A stretch of DNA of 64,000 nt from Ruminococcus_C callidus. GTDB lineage: Bacteria > Bacillota > Clostridia > Oscillospirales > Ruminococcaceae. The stretch spans positions 62,001 to 126,000 of the forward strand of contig NZ_CP186925.1 of the NCBI RefSeq assembly GCF_049562855.1, read 5' to 3'. Positions 1-8,521 of this stretch are shown piece after piece. The notes beneath the pieces are model-generated. The model was not told the origin of the DNA, searched no databases, and was given only the letters and a program-made list of their open reading frames with translations. The position numbers and the translations under genes were made by a program. Every line of letters starts with the position of its first letter. The stretch's first letter is position 1.

Positions 1-1
1 G

Positions 2-874
2 CACGAAAACGATCCGCGGATTCCGGAAGTTGCGGCAGACATGGCAGCAGAGTTGGGTGACGGCAACAAGAAGCCGGACATTCTGCCGAAGCTGGCACAG
101 TACGAACTGACGCTGCTGGACTGGATCGAGGAGCACAAGGGTTATCGGGAATTTGTTGCCATTGCAGGGAAGTGCTGGCCGGCATTCCAGACTCAGTTTG
201 GATTTGTGCCCTGTTATGTGAACAGCCGTCTGACCGGCAGAGGGATTCCGGTTTCCTGCGAAGTGGACATCTACGGAGCACTCAGCGAATTCATCGGCAC
301 AGTGGTCAGCGAAGACGCTGTCACTCTGCTGGACATCAACAACACGGTACCGGCAGACCTGTATGAAAAGGAAATTGCAGGGAAGTTCCCGTACCGTCTG
401 ACGGACACCTTTATGGGATTCCACTGCGGCAACACCACCACCAAGAAGCTGGCGTTCTGCGAAATGAAATACCAGCTGATCATGGCACGGAGCCTGCCGG
501 AGGAAGTGACACAGGGCACACTGGAGGGCGACATTCTGCCGGGCGATGTGACATTCTTCCGGCTCCAGTCCACCTCTGATGCGAAGCTGAATGCTTACGT
601 AGCAGAGGGAGAGGTACTGCCGGCAGCGACACATTCTTTTGGTTCCATCGGCATTTTTGCGATTCCGGAAATGGCACGGTTTTATCGGCACGTACTGGTA
701 GAGCACCACTTCCCGCACCACGGTGCGGTAGCATTCGGGCACTACGGCAAGGCAATCTACGAGGTATTCAAGTACTTAGGCGTAGACACAGGAGAGATCG
801 GCTACAACCAGCCCAAGGGCATACGCTACCCCACAGAGAACCCGTTTGCAACAGCGGCGGCGGGTCGCCACTGA
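2..874 (+). CDS. L-fucose/L-arabinose isomerase family protein, 5' partial
   Basis: The reading frame is open from the first bases of the window, so this is the C-terminal 290 residues of a longer enzyme. It resembles the catalytic and C-terminal part of FucI-type ketol isomerases, which interconvert an aldose and a ketose with a divalent metal. The segment CEVDIYGA carries the Glu and Asp expected as metal ligands, and a His-rich stretch (VEHHFPHH) lies near the C-terminus. The true substrate cannot be told; many FucI-like proteins in gut Firmicutes are not fucose-specific. The last residues (AAAGRH) and the stop codon are encoded by the composite repeat starting near 854, so the native C-terminus was probably replaced. 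The family assignment is from sequence character only. Confidence 0.72.
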   Translation, partial: HENDPRIPEVAADMAAELGDGNKKPDILPKLAQYELTLLDWIEEHKGYREFVAIAGKCWPAFQTQFGFVPCYVNSRLTGRGIPVSCEVDIYGALSEFIGTVVSEDAVTLLDINNTVPADLYEKEIAGKFPYRLTDTFMGFHCGNTTTKKLAFCEMKYQLIMARSLPEEVTQGTLEGDILPGDVTFFRLQSTSDAKLNAYVAEGEVLPAATHSFGSIGIFAIPEMARFYRHVLVEHHFPHHGAVAFGHYGKAIYEVFKYLGVDTGEIGYNQPKGIRYPTENPFATAAAGRH

Positions 875-1422
875 CCCTACGCCCGCGGCGGGTCGCCGCT
901 GACCTTACGCCCCAATTTCAACTGTAAAAAGGGTAGTGTTACGGCGGCGGCAGCCGCCTGTATGCCCCGCCGGGGGAGTTTTGTTGATGTGTAATCTTCG
1001 GGTGATACTTGACCTTGTAGTACAGGTGGAATGCGAACTCTTTTCTTTTTTTGCTTCTTTTTTTCTTTTCAGTAAAGAAAAAAAGAAGCGTAACTCCTTG
1101 TGAAATCGGTTGTACATGAAAGATGATAAACAGATAAACTTGCAAACGCCGTATCAAATAAAGTTGACCGTTTGCACAAGTAACGCCCTAGAAAAACAAC
1201 ACTGCAAACAACTAGCGGCGTTGGCGAGCCCCAGGCGGACAGCGAGGTACGAGCGAATTCCGCCGGACGGTTTCGACGCGACTGCCCTAGAAGTTACGCT
1301 TTGCGTAGGAACCCCTCCACCAGCTTCGCTGGTCCCCCTCGTACTGAGCGGTCCCCTCTGCCCTGCGGACATCTCCCCACCCCGTGGGGAGTCACCCCTT
1401 TCAGGGGAGGCTATAAGCTGAT
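854..1422 (+). repeat. Composite intergenic repeat, copy A
   Basis: This copy begins with an iterated GCGGCGGGTCGCCGC hairpin block followed by TGACC. Next come a GGCGGC/GCCGCC hairpin, a CCCGCCGGGG hairpin, and a perfect 16-bp stem made almost only of T and A (1053-1089, loop TCAGT). After that are the CTTGCAAACGCCG / CGGCGTTGGCGAG inverted pair and finally the CCAGC-TTC-GCTGG and CCCCTTTCAGGGG hairpins. No ORF in it has a ribosome binding site. The same order of modules recurs eight more times in the window. It fills most of the gap between the isomerase and the phosphofructokinase. Confidence 0.9.
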
Positions 1423-1562
1423 ATAATTAAAGCTGGTGAAAGAGTTCGATATAGAACTCCTTTACCAGCTTTTCTGTTTCCCTTATGGGTAGGTTTGTAG
1501 CTGCAATTTTCTGCGGGACACAGTGGTCAAAGTCACAGATTCTGCAAAGTTGCGGTAAAATA

Positions 1563-1591
1563 TTGACAACCCCGCTGAAATGGGGTACAAT
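1563..1591 (+). promoter_or_regulatory. Sigma-A type promoter of the phosphofructokinase gene
   Basis: TTGACA, a 17-bp spacer and TACAAT. The spacer contains the inverted repeat ACCCC-N8-GGGGT, which could be an operator, so regulation of this glycolytic gene by a dimeric repressor is possible but not shown. The distance to the start codon is about 110 bases and includes the foldback hairpin at 1630-1662. Confidence 0.75.
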
Positions 1592-1629
1592 AGAAGAAAG
1601 CGTTTTTTCGGGAGCATTTTCCGGATAAA

Positions 1630-1662
1630 GGCAACACCGCACAAGCTTTGTGCGGTGTTGCC
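1630..1662. repeat. Short foldback hairpin in the pfp leader
   Basis: A perfect 15-bp stem, GGCAACACCGCACAA, pairs with its complement around a 3-base loop. It is a member of the foldback family also seen at 3912, 5562, 6396, 37161, 50324, 50564 and 56879. It sits between promoter and start codon, is not followed by a T-run, and so is unlikely to be a simple terminator. Confidence 0.85.
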
Positions 1663-1699
1663 TAAAAAATTACTTTGCTGCAAAAAAGGAGATTATTGT

Positions 1700-2914
1700 A
1701 TGAATATTGCTGTTGCCCAGTCCGGCGGACCGACCTGTGCCATTAACGCTTCACTGGTAGGCGTTTTTCGGGAATCCCTCAAGGAACCTGCAATTGATGC
1801 GATTTTTGGCTCTGTCAACGGTGTAGAGGGCATTATTCAGGATCACCTCATTGATCTGAAAACCATGATCCGCACCAATGAAGATATGGAACTGCTCCGG
1901 CAGACCCCTTCCACCGTGCTGGGTTCCTGCCGGTATAAACTGCCGGATTTTCACGAGGACAGCAGTGTCTACGAAAAGATCGCAGCTGTGCTGAAACGCC
2001 GCAAGATCGGTGCGTTTTTCTACATCGGCGGGAACGATTCCATGGACACCGTACAGAAACTTTCCGCCTATTTCAAGGAAATCGATCTGGACGTAAAAGT
2101 CATTGGCATTCCCAAGACGATCGATAACGATTTGTGCATCACCGACCACACTCCCGGCTTCGGCTCTGCGGCAAAATATGTTGCCACTACCATGCAGGAG
2201 ATCATCCGCGACAGCTCTGTATACAGTATTCCCTCTGTGACGATTGTCGAGATCATGGGACGGCATGCGGGCTGGCTCACTGCTTCCAGTGCTGTGCTCC
2301 ACGCCTACGGCGAACCGGCTCCGCATCTGGTCTACGTGCCGGAAACCCATTTCTCCGCTGAGCGTTTTCTCCACGACGTGGAGCAGGAAATGGCAAAACA
2401 TAAGGCGGTGATCGTGGCAGTTTCCGAGGGCGTTTCCGTGCCGGAGGGGGTACAGTCCGGTCTGGTGGACAACTTTGGACACAAGTATCTGTCCGGTATC
2501 GGCAAGTATCTGGAGCAGCTGGTGCGGGATACGTTCGGCTGTAAGGTGCGTTCGATAGAGCTGAACGTCATGCAGCGTTGCTCCTCTCACCTGAGTTCCA
2601 AGACGGACATTGACGAGGCAGAACAGATCGGTGCAGCCGGCGTGCAGACTGCCCTCCGCGGCGAAACCGGACGGGTCATGATCTTCCGCCGGATTCACAA
2701 CAAGCCCTATACCATTACTATGGAGCCGGCAGATGCGTCCCAGATCGCCAATCGGGAAAAGTTCCTGCCCAGAGAGTTCCTCACGCCGGCAGGAAACAAC
2801 ATCAGTGACGAAGCAATGGCATATTTCCTGCCGCTGATCCAGGGCGAGCTGGATCTGGTAATGCGGGGCGGCATTCCGGTACACTTCACCATTCAGGAGT
2901 CCGTGTTGAAGTAA
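1700..2914 (+). CDS. pfp: 6-phosphofructokinase, probably pyrophosphate-dependent
   Basis: This 404-residue protein phosphorylates fructose 6-phosphate to the 1,6-bisphosphate in glycolysis. The PFKA fold is clear from the N-terminal AVAQSGGPTCAIN phosphate-binding loop, the GGNDS motif near residue 105 and PKTIDND near residue 135. The Lys in PKTIDND, in place of the Gly of PGTIDND in ATP-PFKs, and the Asn-Asp in GGNDS favour the pyrophosphate-using group. This is established family knowledge, but the phosphoryl donor is still inference. The start is set at 1700 because AAAAGGAG precedes it; the frame is open 40 codons further upstream through the leader hairpin. It is monocistronic: its own promoter lies upstream and a palindromic terminator containing parS follows. 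Confidence 0.9.
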   Translation: MNIAVAQSGGPTCAINASLVGVFRESLKEPAIDAIFGSVNGVEGIIQDHLIDLKTMIRTNEDMELLRQTPSTVLGSCRYKLPDFHEDSSVYEKIAAVLKRRKIGAFFYIGGNDSMDTVQKLSAYFKEIDLDVKVIGIPKTIDNDLCITDHTPGFGSAAKYVATTMQEIIRDSSVYSIPSVTIVEIMGRHAGWLTASSAVLHAYGEPAPHLVYVPETHFSAERFLHDVEQEMAKHKAVIVAVSEGVSVPEGVQSGLVDNFGHKYLSGIGKYLEQLVRDTFGCKVRSIELNVMQRCSSHLSSKTDIDEAEQIGAAGVQTALRGETGRVMIFRRIHNKPYTITMEPADASQIANREKFLPREFLTPAGNNISDEAMAYFLPLIQGELDLVMRGGIPVHFTIQESVLK

Positions 2915-2946
2915 ACGTAATTTTTTCAGGCGAATCGTATAAAGGC

Positions 2947-2988
2947 AAAACCGCGGCAGTGTTTCACGTGAAACACTGCCGCGGTTTT
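2947..2988. terminator. Perfect 42-bp palindrome: bidirectional terminator enclosing parS
   Basis: The sequence is an uninterrupted palindrome of 42 bases whose outer arms read AAAACCGCGGCAG and CTGCCGCGGTTTT and whose centre is a parS site. It lies between the convergent pfp and XRE genes, with T-runs on both strands, so it fits a bidirectional intrinsic terminator. Confidence 0.8.
2960..2975. promoter_or_regulatory. parS site 1
   Basis: Exact TGTTTCACGTGAAACA, the Spo0J/ParB nucleation palindrome known from Bacillus. It sits at the centre of the pfp terminator palindrome, about 18 kb from oriC. ParB encoded at 38294 is the expected ligand. Confidence 0.93.
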
Positions 2989-3009
2989 TGATATTACGGA
3001 GACAATGCA

Positions 3010-3720
3010 TCAATCCTTTGCTGCATCGGTATCATCTGATTTTTCTGTTCTGTTCTGATACTTCTGATACCAGGCACTCTGCTCTGCCTGGCTCATGTTC
3101 TCCCACTCTTCCTCCCGCTTTTCAATTTTCTCAACGGTGTATGCGTCCATGCCGTAGCACTCATTTCCGTCCATATCCTGATAAACCGCAATATCGTCTT
3201 CCAAGCCGTGATAGATATACTCGTGACGCATCAGGTTGCGAAAGGTGATATAATCCACTAAATGTTGATTCATGGTCTGCATGCTGCCGTAGTGCAGAGA
3301 GAGTGTTTCTACGATTTCAGCATAGTCCGTTTTCCCTCTGGAAAAATACAATTCTTCGAGAATGGCAGCAAGCACATTGTCGTTGAATTGCAGGGTGACT
3401 GCGTCCTTGTCTGCCTTGACCAGCGAAACGTCGAAATCCCGCAGAATCACCGCAAGAGCAGCAATCGTTTGTCCGGAAAACCGATCCTGGCTCTGGATCA
3501 GGCTGTCTGTGCTGACCTCAAAGTAATCCGCCAGTTTCTTCAAAATAATCGCAGACGGAACGCTTTTCTTATCGATATAATTGCGAATGGACTTGGGGTC
3601 AACCAAAATTTCAGCCGCCAGCTTGTTGATGGAGATGTTCCGCTTACCCATGAGCCTTTGCAGTGTGTCCGAAAAGTTCTTTTTCCACGCAGTTTCGTCA
3701 ATTTCATAGTTATTCATCAT
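3010..3720 (-). CDS. XRE-family helix-turn-helix regulator
   Basis: This 236-residue protein has an N-terminal XRE/Cro helix-turn-helix at about residues 14-70 (LQRLMGKRNISINKLAAEI, then VDPKSIRNYIDKKSVPS). The remaining 165 residues are acidic and not recognised; they may sense a ligand or a partner protein. AAAGGAGG lies 7 bases before the first of two adjacent ATG codons, which supports the start chosen. It converges on pfp and is separated from it only by the parS-terminator palindrome. The stretch between its start and 4061 holds no convincing promoter that I can see, only a foldback hairpin and another small inverted repeat. Target genes are unknown. Confidence 0.75.
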   Translation of the reverse strand: MMNNYEIDETAWKKNFSDTLQRLMGKRNISINKLAAEILVDPKSIRNYIDKKSVPSAIILKKLADYFEVSTDSLIQSQDRFSGQTIAALAVILRDFDVSLVKADKDAVTLQFNDNVLAAILEELYFSRGKTDYAEIVETLSLHYGSMQTMNQHLVDYITFRNLMRHEYIYHGLEDDIAVYQDMDGNECYGMDAYTVEKIEKREEEWENMSQAEQSAWYQKYQNRTEKSDDTDAAKD

Positions 3721-3911
3721 GAAAATTCCTCCTTTGAAAATTATCCTGTAGAAAACTCCTTGCTATCTCGATTTCCCTGTGCTAAAATAAGGGTATGACT
3801 AAAATCACAGCAAGTGCAGAGAAAATTCCCCAGTTCAGTGCTTAGAGTATACCGCATTTGTTTCACTTTGTCAAGAGAAAATCACAAAAAATTTTTTTGG
3901 CGAATGCTTTG

Positions 3912-3944
3912 GGAAATACCGCACAAAGATTGTGCGGTATTTCC
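3912..3944. repeat. Short foldback hairpin
   Basis: GGAAATACCGCACA pairs with TGTGCGGTATTTCC around a short loop. It is a diverged member of the GGCAACACCGCACA foldback family. It lies in the 340-bp gap between the XRE gene and the orphan gene at 4061, which holds nothing else recognisable except a second small hairpin (AGCGTATTC/GAATACGCT, 4016-4043) just before the ribosome binding region. Confidence 0.75.
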
Positions 3945-4060
3945 TTACATGCAAACAGCTTCCGGCAAATATCAAAGAAAGGATCCCAACTTCGGAGCAA
4001 TCGAACGAGGATAACAGCGTATTCAGGAAACATTGAATACGCTCCAGGTGACAGAGAATA

Positions 4061-4804
4061 ATGAAAGGTACATTTAAAAGCGGCTTAACCGCAGCAGATT
4101 TGAAAACAATGGGCATCAAGCTTTCCCCGCCGCAATTTGACAGCAGCCTGCACTTTGACGTTTCTGTCACTGGTGACAGGGTGGAGGCGTTACAGAATCG
4201 GGAAGTTTTCTGCAATGTGGTAAACTTCAACCTGAGAGCCACGGGGAACTTTATTCCGCGGCTGGAATATGCAGAACTTTGCAGCCCCATGTACGCGATC
4301 CAGAAAAAGATGCAGCCTGCCGACTTCAAGGTTCGTGTTTTTGGCTTCGTTCGGGAGAACAGAACAGCGGTCGTCAACTGGCAGCTGGAAGATGTTGCAA
4401 CAGACATCAAGAAGATCTGGAAAGGCATTGTCCGGCAGATTCAGCTGGTGCGTGCTGTGAATGACGTGATGCCTGATGCAGACAAAATCCTGCGTGCATT
4501 CAAAGTCAAAGAGGTATCTCAGGATTATACTGGCACAAGGGTGCTTCTAGGCGGAGAGTTGGCAGGAATCCAGCCGAGCATTGCAAACATGACGAATGTG
4601 AGCGAATTTGCTCAGACACAGAACGGTGACATCGTGATGTATTTCAGCGGCAAGTATGCTACATTCACATTGGTAAACGGGGCTAAGGTTACTTTCGTGC
4701 TGGAGAATCCTGCAACGGGGATCAAGAGCGAACAGGAAGAACTGTATCAGGGTATCTTTTTCAAGGGTGCATATCACAAGCGGCGGGCGGCGGGTCGCCG
4801 CTGA
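4061..4804 (+). CDS. Orphan protein of unknown function ending in the composite repeat
   Basis: A 247-residue soluble protein with no signal peptide or membrane segment, and no family that I recognise. It is preceded by a weak AGGTGAcagag ribosome binding region and by a small inverted repeat (4016-4043) that could hide or expose that region. The sequence is of average composition and alternates short beta-like stretches, for example VVNFNLRATGNF and VRVFGFVRENRTAVVNW. The final residues RRAAGRR and the stop codon come from the composite repeat that starts near 4780, so the gene has probably lost its original 3' end. That it is a real gene rests on uninterrupted coding over 247 codons without a competing longer frame. 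Confidence 0.6.
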   Translation: MKGTFKSGLTAADLKTMGIKLSPPQFDSSLHFDVSVTGDRVEALQNREVFCNVVNFNLRATGNFIPRLEYAELCSPMYAIQKKMQPADFKVRVFGFVRENRTAVVNWQLEDVATDIKKIWKGIVRQIQLVRAVNDVMPDADKILRAFKVKEVSQDYTGTRVLLGGELAGIQPSIANMTNVSEFAQTQNGDIVMYFSGKYATFTLVNGAKVTFVLENPATGIKSEQEELYQGIFFKGAYHKRRAAGRR

Positions 4805-5545
4805 CCCTACGCCCCAATTTCAACTGTAAAAAGGGTAGTGTTACGGCGGGCGGCGGGTCGCCGCTGACCTTACGCCCCAATTTCAACTGTAAAAAGGGTA
4901 ATGTTACGGCGGCAGCAGCCGCCTGTATGCCCCGCCGGGGGATTGCGGCGAGTCGCCGCTGACCTTACGCCCCAATTTCAACTGTAAAAAGAGTAGTGTT
5001 ACGGCGGCAGCAGCCGCCTGTTTGCCCCGCCGGGGGAGTTTTGTTGATGAGAATCTATTGTGACAGTTTCTTGTGTAATCTTCGGATGATATTGGAATCT
5101 TACAGTACAGGTGGAACGCGAACTCTTTTCTTTTTTTGCTTCTTTTTTTCTTTTCAGTAAAGAAAAAAAGAAGCGTAACTCCTTGTGAAACCGGTTGGCT
5201 ACTGTAGCGGGGAACCCCTCAGTCAAGCCTACGGCTTGCCAGCTCAGCACAAGGTACGCCCTTCGGGTGCCCTAAAGGAGAGCCTTATTCACAAGCTTGC
5301 AAACGCCATATCAAATAAAGTTGACCGTTTACACAAGTAACGCCTTAGAAAAACAACACTGCAAATACAGGCAAGGGCAACAACCGGCGTTGGCGAGCCT
5401 CAGGCGAACAGCGAGGTACGAGCGAATTCCGCCGGACGGTTTCGACATGGTAAAGCTACACTTCACGAGGGAACCCCTACACATTCCAAGAGGTGCATCT
5501 AAGGAAACACTCCAGTCACCCCTTTCTGGAAAGGCTTATGCAATC
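4780..5545 (+). repeat. Composite intergenic repeat, copy B, with triplicated first module
   Basis: The GCGGCG-TGACC first module occurs three times in tandem (from about 4780, 4850 and 4944), each with the CGCCCCAATTTCAACTG segment. It is followed by the T/A hairpin, the GCAAACGCCG segment and the CCCCTTTC end hairpin. The tandem units suggest unequal exchange or repeated insertion at this end. It fills the space between the orphan gene and the tRNA pair. Confidence 0.9.
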
Positions 5546-5561
5546 ACCCGCAAAAACATAA

Positions 5562-5607
5562 GGCAATACCGCACAAAGAGCGTCTGGCGACTTTGTGCGG
5601 TATTGCC
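5562..5607. repeat. Short foldback hairpin
   Basis: GGCAATACCGCACAAAG pairs perfectly with CTTTGTGCGGTATTGCC around a 12-base loop. It belongs to the foldback family and lies directly beyond the terminator of the tRNA operon. Confidence 0.85.
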
Positions 5608-5608
5608 A

Positions 5609-5648
5609 TAAAAAAAGAGCAAACCACATTTCGTGATTTGCTCTTTTC
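5609..5648 (-). terminator. Intrinsic terminator of the tRNA operon
   Basis: On the minus strand AAAAGAGCAAA pairs with TTTGCTCTTTT and is followed by a run of T, 6 bases after the tRNA-Glu 3' end. Confidence 0.85.
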
Positions 5649-5653
5649 TGCGT

Positions 5654-5728
5654 TGGTGACCCGTACGGGAATTGAACCCATGATTCCGCCGTGAAAGGGC
5701 GGCGTCTTAACCTCTTGACCAACGGGCC
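5654..5728 (-). tRNA. tRNA-Glu (anticodon TTC)
   Basis: A complete cloverleaf with a 7-bp acceptor stem (GGCCCGT with ACGGGTC, one G-U pair) and an anticodon loop CTTTCAC within a 5-bp CCGCC/GGCGG stem. The T arm is GGGTTCAATTCCC and the encoded 3' end is ACCA. It reads GAA/GAG codons. It is transcribed second, 3 bases after tRNA-Met. Confidence 0.95.
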
Positions 5729-5731
5729 ATA

Positions 5732-5808
5732 TGGTAGCGGCAGCAGGATTCGAACCAGCGACCAATCGGGTATGAACCGAGTACTCTAGCCAACTGAGCT
5801 ATGCCGCC
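5732..5808 (-). tRNA. tRNA-Met, elongator type (anticodon CAT)
   Basis: A cloverleaf with acceptor GGCGGCA/TGCCGCT, anticodon loop TTCATAC, T arm GGTTCGAATCC and encoded CCA. The base-paired first acceptor position and overall similarity to the elongator tRNA-Met of Bacillus argue against an initiator. A tRNA-Ile with lysidine-modified CAT remains possible. Confidence 0.9.
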
Positions 5809-5868
5809 ACATCGAAACAGGTTTCGTTCAGTGCTTTTTGTTTACTCCTGAATTCCTGCGACTATGAT

Positions 5869-5897
5869 AGTATACTACATTTTCGGATAAATGTCAA
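5869..5897 (-). promoter_or_regulatory. Promoter of the tRNA-Met/tRNA-Glu operon
   Basis: On the minus strand TTGACA, 17 bases, TATACT, about 60 bases upstream of tRNA-Met. No other gene intervenes. Confidence 0.9.
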
Positions 5898-6000
5898 GCA
5901 CTTTTTTGAAAAACGGCAATTTATACAACTGTACAACAAAATCAAAATTAATTCTACAGCATGTTGCATAAATTCCGAGGCTGTTTCGCTGAAAAAAGAC

Positions 6001-6360
6001 CTATTTTTGCTTCGGGCGAAAAATTGCGGCACAGACGACACCGAACACCATTGCCGCAGTGATGCCGGCGGAAGATGCAGTCAGACCGCCCATGAAGATG
6101 CCCAGCAGTCCCTTTTCGTCCACGGATTCCCGCACGCCCTCTGCCAACAGGTTCCCGAAGCCCGTCAGCGGCACGCTGGCACCGCCGCCTGCCAGTTCCA
6201 CCAGTTTCGGGTAGATGCCTACTGCCGACAGTGCCACGCCGGCAACCACATACGCCGTGAGGATTCGTGCCGGTGTCAGCTTGGTGTAGTCGATCAGCAC
6301 CTGCCCCACGGCACAGAGTGCACCGCCAACCAGAAATGCCCAGAATAGATCCATTGCCAT
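6001..6360 (-). CDS. spoVAE: Stage V sporulation protein AE
   Basis: This 119-residue membrane protein has three hydrophobic segments and the PLTGFGNLLAEGV loop typical of the SpoVAC/SpoVAE pair. The SpoVA complex moves dipicolinic acid into the forespore and out again at germination. Length and sequence match the SpoVAEb subunit. It is the second gene of a remnant spoVAD-spoVAE operon. The 180-bp gap between them holds a foldback element, whereas these genes are normally almost contiguous. spoVAC is on the opposite strand at 8522. Confidence 0.9.
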   Translation of the reverse strand: MAMDLFWAFLVGGALCAVGQVLIDYTKLTPARILTAYVVAGVALSAVGIYPKLVELAGGGASVPLTGFGNLLAEGVRESVDEKGLLGIFMGGLTASSAGITAAMVFGVVCAAIFRPKQK

Positions 6361-6395
6361 TGTTGTTCCTCCTATTCATCGCCGCAGAAGTGTCA

Positions 6396-6570
6396 GGGCA
6401 ACACCGCACAAAGCTTGTGCGTAAGATGCGTAGTCAGATTTTTCGGCAGATTGCTTAGAAATTCCGCAGGCATACTTTCGTATGACAAGGGATTTCTGGG
6501 CAATATGGCGGAAAATCTGTACGCAGATTGCGTGCAAAGCCGTCAGGCGGGCTTTGTGCAGTGTTGCCTT
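6396..6570 (-). repeat. Long foldback element between spoVAD and spoVAE
   Basis: Two arms of about 80 bases, starting GGCAACACCGCACAAAGC and ending with the complement, fold back imperfectly. Shared internal segments such as GCCGTCAGGCGGGC and CAGATTGC also occur in the 37161 and 50361 copies. The last codons of spoVAD (residues RQHCTKPA and the stop) are encoded inside it. Confidence 0.85.
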
Positions 6571-7577
6571 AATTCTACCAAATGCGAAATACCCGGAATG
6601 CTCTCGCCCTGCTGAGAAGCAGTAGGGGACATCAGGGCACCGGTTGCCGCAAACAGGATCTGCTTCATGGCTCCGGTTTGCAGAGCCGGCAGAAAGTGCC
6701 CGCACAGCATGCTGGCACTGCACCCGCAGCCAGAGCCGCCGGCGTGAGTGTCCTGCGTTTTCCGGTCGTACAGCATTGCACCGCAGTCCCGATGCACCGC
6801 AGAAATATCATAGCCCTGCTTCATCACCAGATCGCAGAGCAGCTCGCTGCCGATCAGCCCCAGATCGCCGGTGACAATGGCGTCATACGTGTCCGGTGCT
6901 GTGTTGGTGCCTTTGAAGTACCGGACAAGGGTATCTGCTGCCGCAGGAGCCATTGCTGCTCCCATGTGGTTGGCATCTGTCACGCCCAGATCTACCATGG
7001 TGCCAATACAGCCGCCGGTGACACACACGCCGTCTGGTATGCCGTCGGGCTGCTGTAGGATCACGGCTCCGGAGCCGGTGCATGTCCACTGTGCTGTAGG
7101 CGGACGCTGCCCGCCGTAGGACAGGGGAAACCGGAACTGACGTTCTGCGGTGGAGAAGTGGGAAGATGTCACGGCGGCAGTGTACTCGCCTACGCCGCCG
7201 GCTGCCAGAAACGATGCCAGCAGCAGCCCCTCCGCCATGGTGGAGCAGGCCCCGTAAATGCCCAGCAGGGGAATCTCCAGCGGACGCATGCCGTAGGTAG
7301 AGCCGATGCACTGGTTCATCAGGTCGCCGGCACAGATGCAGGAGAGGTCGCTGTCCTGTAAGCCGCACTTATCCAGTGCCAGCTGGACGGTTCGCCGCTG
7401 CATCACGCTTTCCGCCTGTTCCCATGTGTCCTGTCCGAAATGAGCGTCCGGCTCCACGCAGTCGAAGCAGGCACCGAAAGGACCGTCGCCCTCTTTTTGT
7501 CCGACGGTGCTGGCGTAGCTGATGATGCGGGGCGGCTGGGCGTATTGGAATACGCCGCGGGATAAATTGCGTACCAT
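6543..7577 (-). CDS. spoVAD: Stage V sporulation protein AD
   Basis: A 344-residue protein with a thiolase-like fold that binds dipicolinic acid in the SpoVA channel of spores. Family features seen are the early GVFQYAQPPRIISYASTVGQKE segment (shown here only in part as GVFQYAQPPR), the GIYGACSTMAEG core and the GGSGCGCSASM stretch near the C-terminus. The start at 7577 follows GAGGTGATT; an upstream in-frame ATG at 7625 lacks a site. The C-terminal eight residues and stop are supplied by the foldback element. Upstream lies composite repeat copy C, which separates it from a divergent spoVAC. Confidence 0.93.
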   Translation of the reverse strand: MVRNLSRGVFQYAQPPRIISYASTVGQKEGDGPFGACFDCVEPDAHFGQDTWEQAESVMQRRTVQLALDKCGLQDSDLSCICAGDLMNQCIGSTYGMRPLEIPLLGIYGACSTMAEGLLLASFLAAGGVGEYTAAVTSSHFSTAERQFRFPLSYGGQRPPTAQWTCTGSGAVILQQPDGIPDGVCVTGGCIGTMVDLGVTDANHMGAAMAPAAADTLVRYFKGTNTAPDTYDAIVTGDLGLIGSELLCDLVMKQGYDISAVHRDCGAMLYDRKTQDTHAGGSGCGCSASMLCGHFLPALQTGAMKQILFAATGALMSPTASQQGESIPGISHLVELRQHCTKPA

Positions 7578-7628
7578 TCGAATCACCTCGCGGATAGTAT
7601 GTGTTGGTTTCGGAGAATTATGCAAAGC

Positions 7629-8402
7629 ATAGGCGGCGGGTCGCCGCTGACCTTACGCCCCAGTTTCAAGTGTAAAAAGGGTAATGTTACGGCGGCGGCA
7701 GCCGCCTGTTCGCCCCGCCGGGGGATTTTTGTTGGTGAGAATCTCTTGTATGATCTTCGGGTGATATTGGAATCTTACAGTACAGGTGGAACGCGAACTC
7801 TTTTTTTTTTGCTTCTTTTTTTCTTTTCAGTAAAGAAAGCGGCGGGTCGCCGCTGACCTTACGCCCCAATTTCAACTGTAAAAAGGGTAATGTTACGGCG
7901 GCGGCAGCCGCCTGTATGCCCCGCCGGGGGATTTTTGTTGGTGAGAATCTCTTGTATGATCTTCGGGTGATATTGGAATCTTACAGTACAGGGAAAATGC
8001 GAACTCTTTTCTTTTTTTGCTTCTTTTTTTCTTTTCAGTAAAGAAAAAAAGAAGCGTAACTCCTTGTGAAATTGGCTGGCTGCTGTAGCGAATTATACGT
8101 AAGAACCCCTCAGTCAAGCCTACGGCTTGCCAGCTCCCCTAAAGGGGAGCCTAGAAATACAAGCTTGCAAACGCCGTATTTAAAAAGTTACCTGCTTTCA
8201 CTGGAAAACACCTGAATATCAACACTACATGTACAGGCAAGGGCAACTATCGGCGTTGGCAAGCCCTAGGCGGACAGCGAGTGCAACGAGCGAATTCCGC
8301 CGGACGGTTTTGACATGGCAACACTAGAAGTTACATTTCACGTAGGAACCCCTCCACCAGCTTCGCTGGTCCCCCTCCCCTTTCAGGGGAGGCTTATAAG
8401 CA
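7629..8402 (+). repeat. Composite intergenic repeat, copy C, tandem with a truncated unit
   Basis: A first unit (7629 to about 7839) breaks off inside the T/A hairpin. A second, complete unit starts immediately with GCGGCGGGTCGCCGC and runs to the CCCCTTTC end hairpin near 8395. It occupies the space between spoVAD (minus) and spoVAC (plus), the apparent breakpoint of the spoVA operon. Confidence 0.9.
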
Positions 8403-8521
8403 AATCTGCTGTTGTGATTCCGCGGAGTGATACGGGCATCGCCCTTTACACATTCCCAAGCAAAAATTTCACGCATAACTGCACCAAAACTGCACATACT
8501 CCGGAAAAAGGAGGGCTTCTC

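Noticed and set aside
4999..5250. Small minus-strand frames in the composite repeats with a shared FFSLLKRKKEAKKEKS segment
   Set aside because: The peptide similarity follows from DNA conservation of the T/A hairpin. Frames are broken or shifted in other copies, and none has a ribosome binding site.
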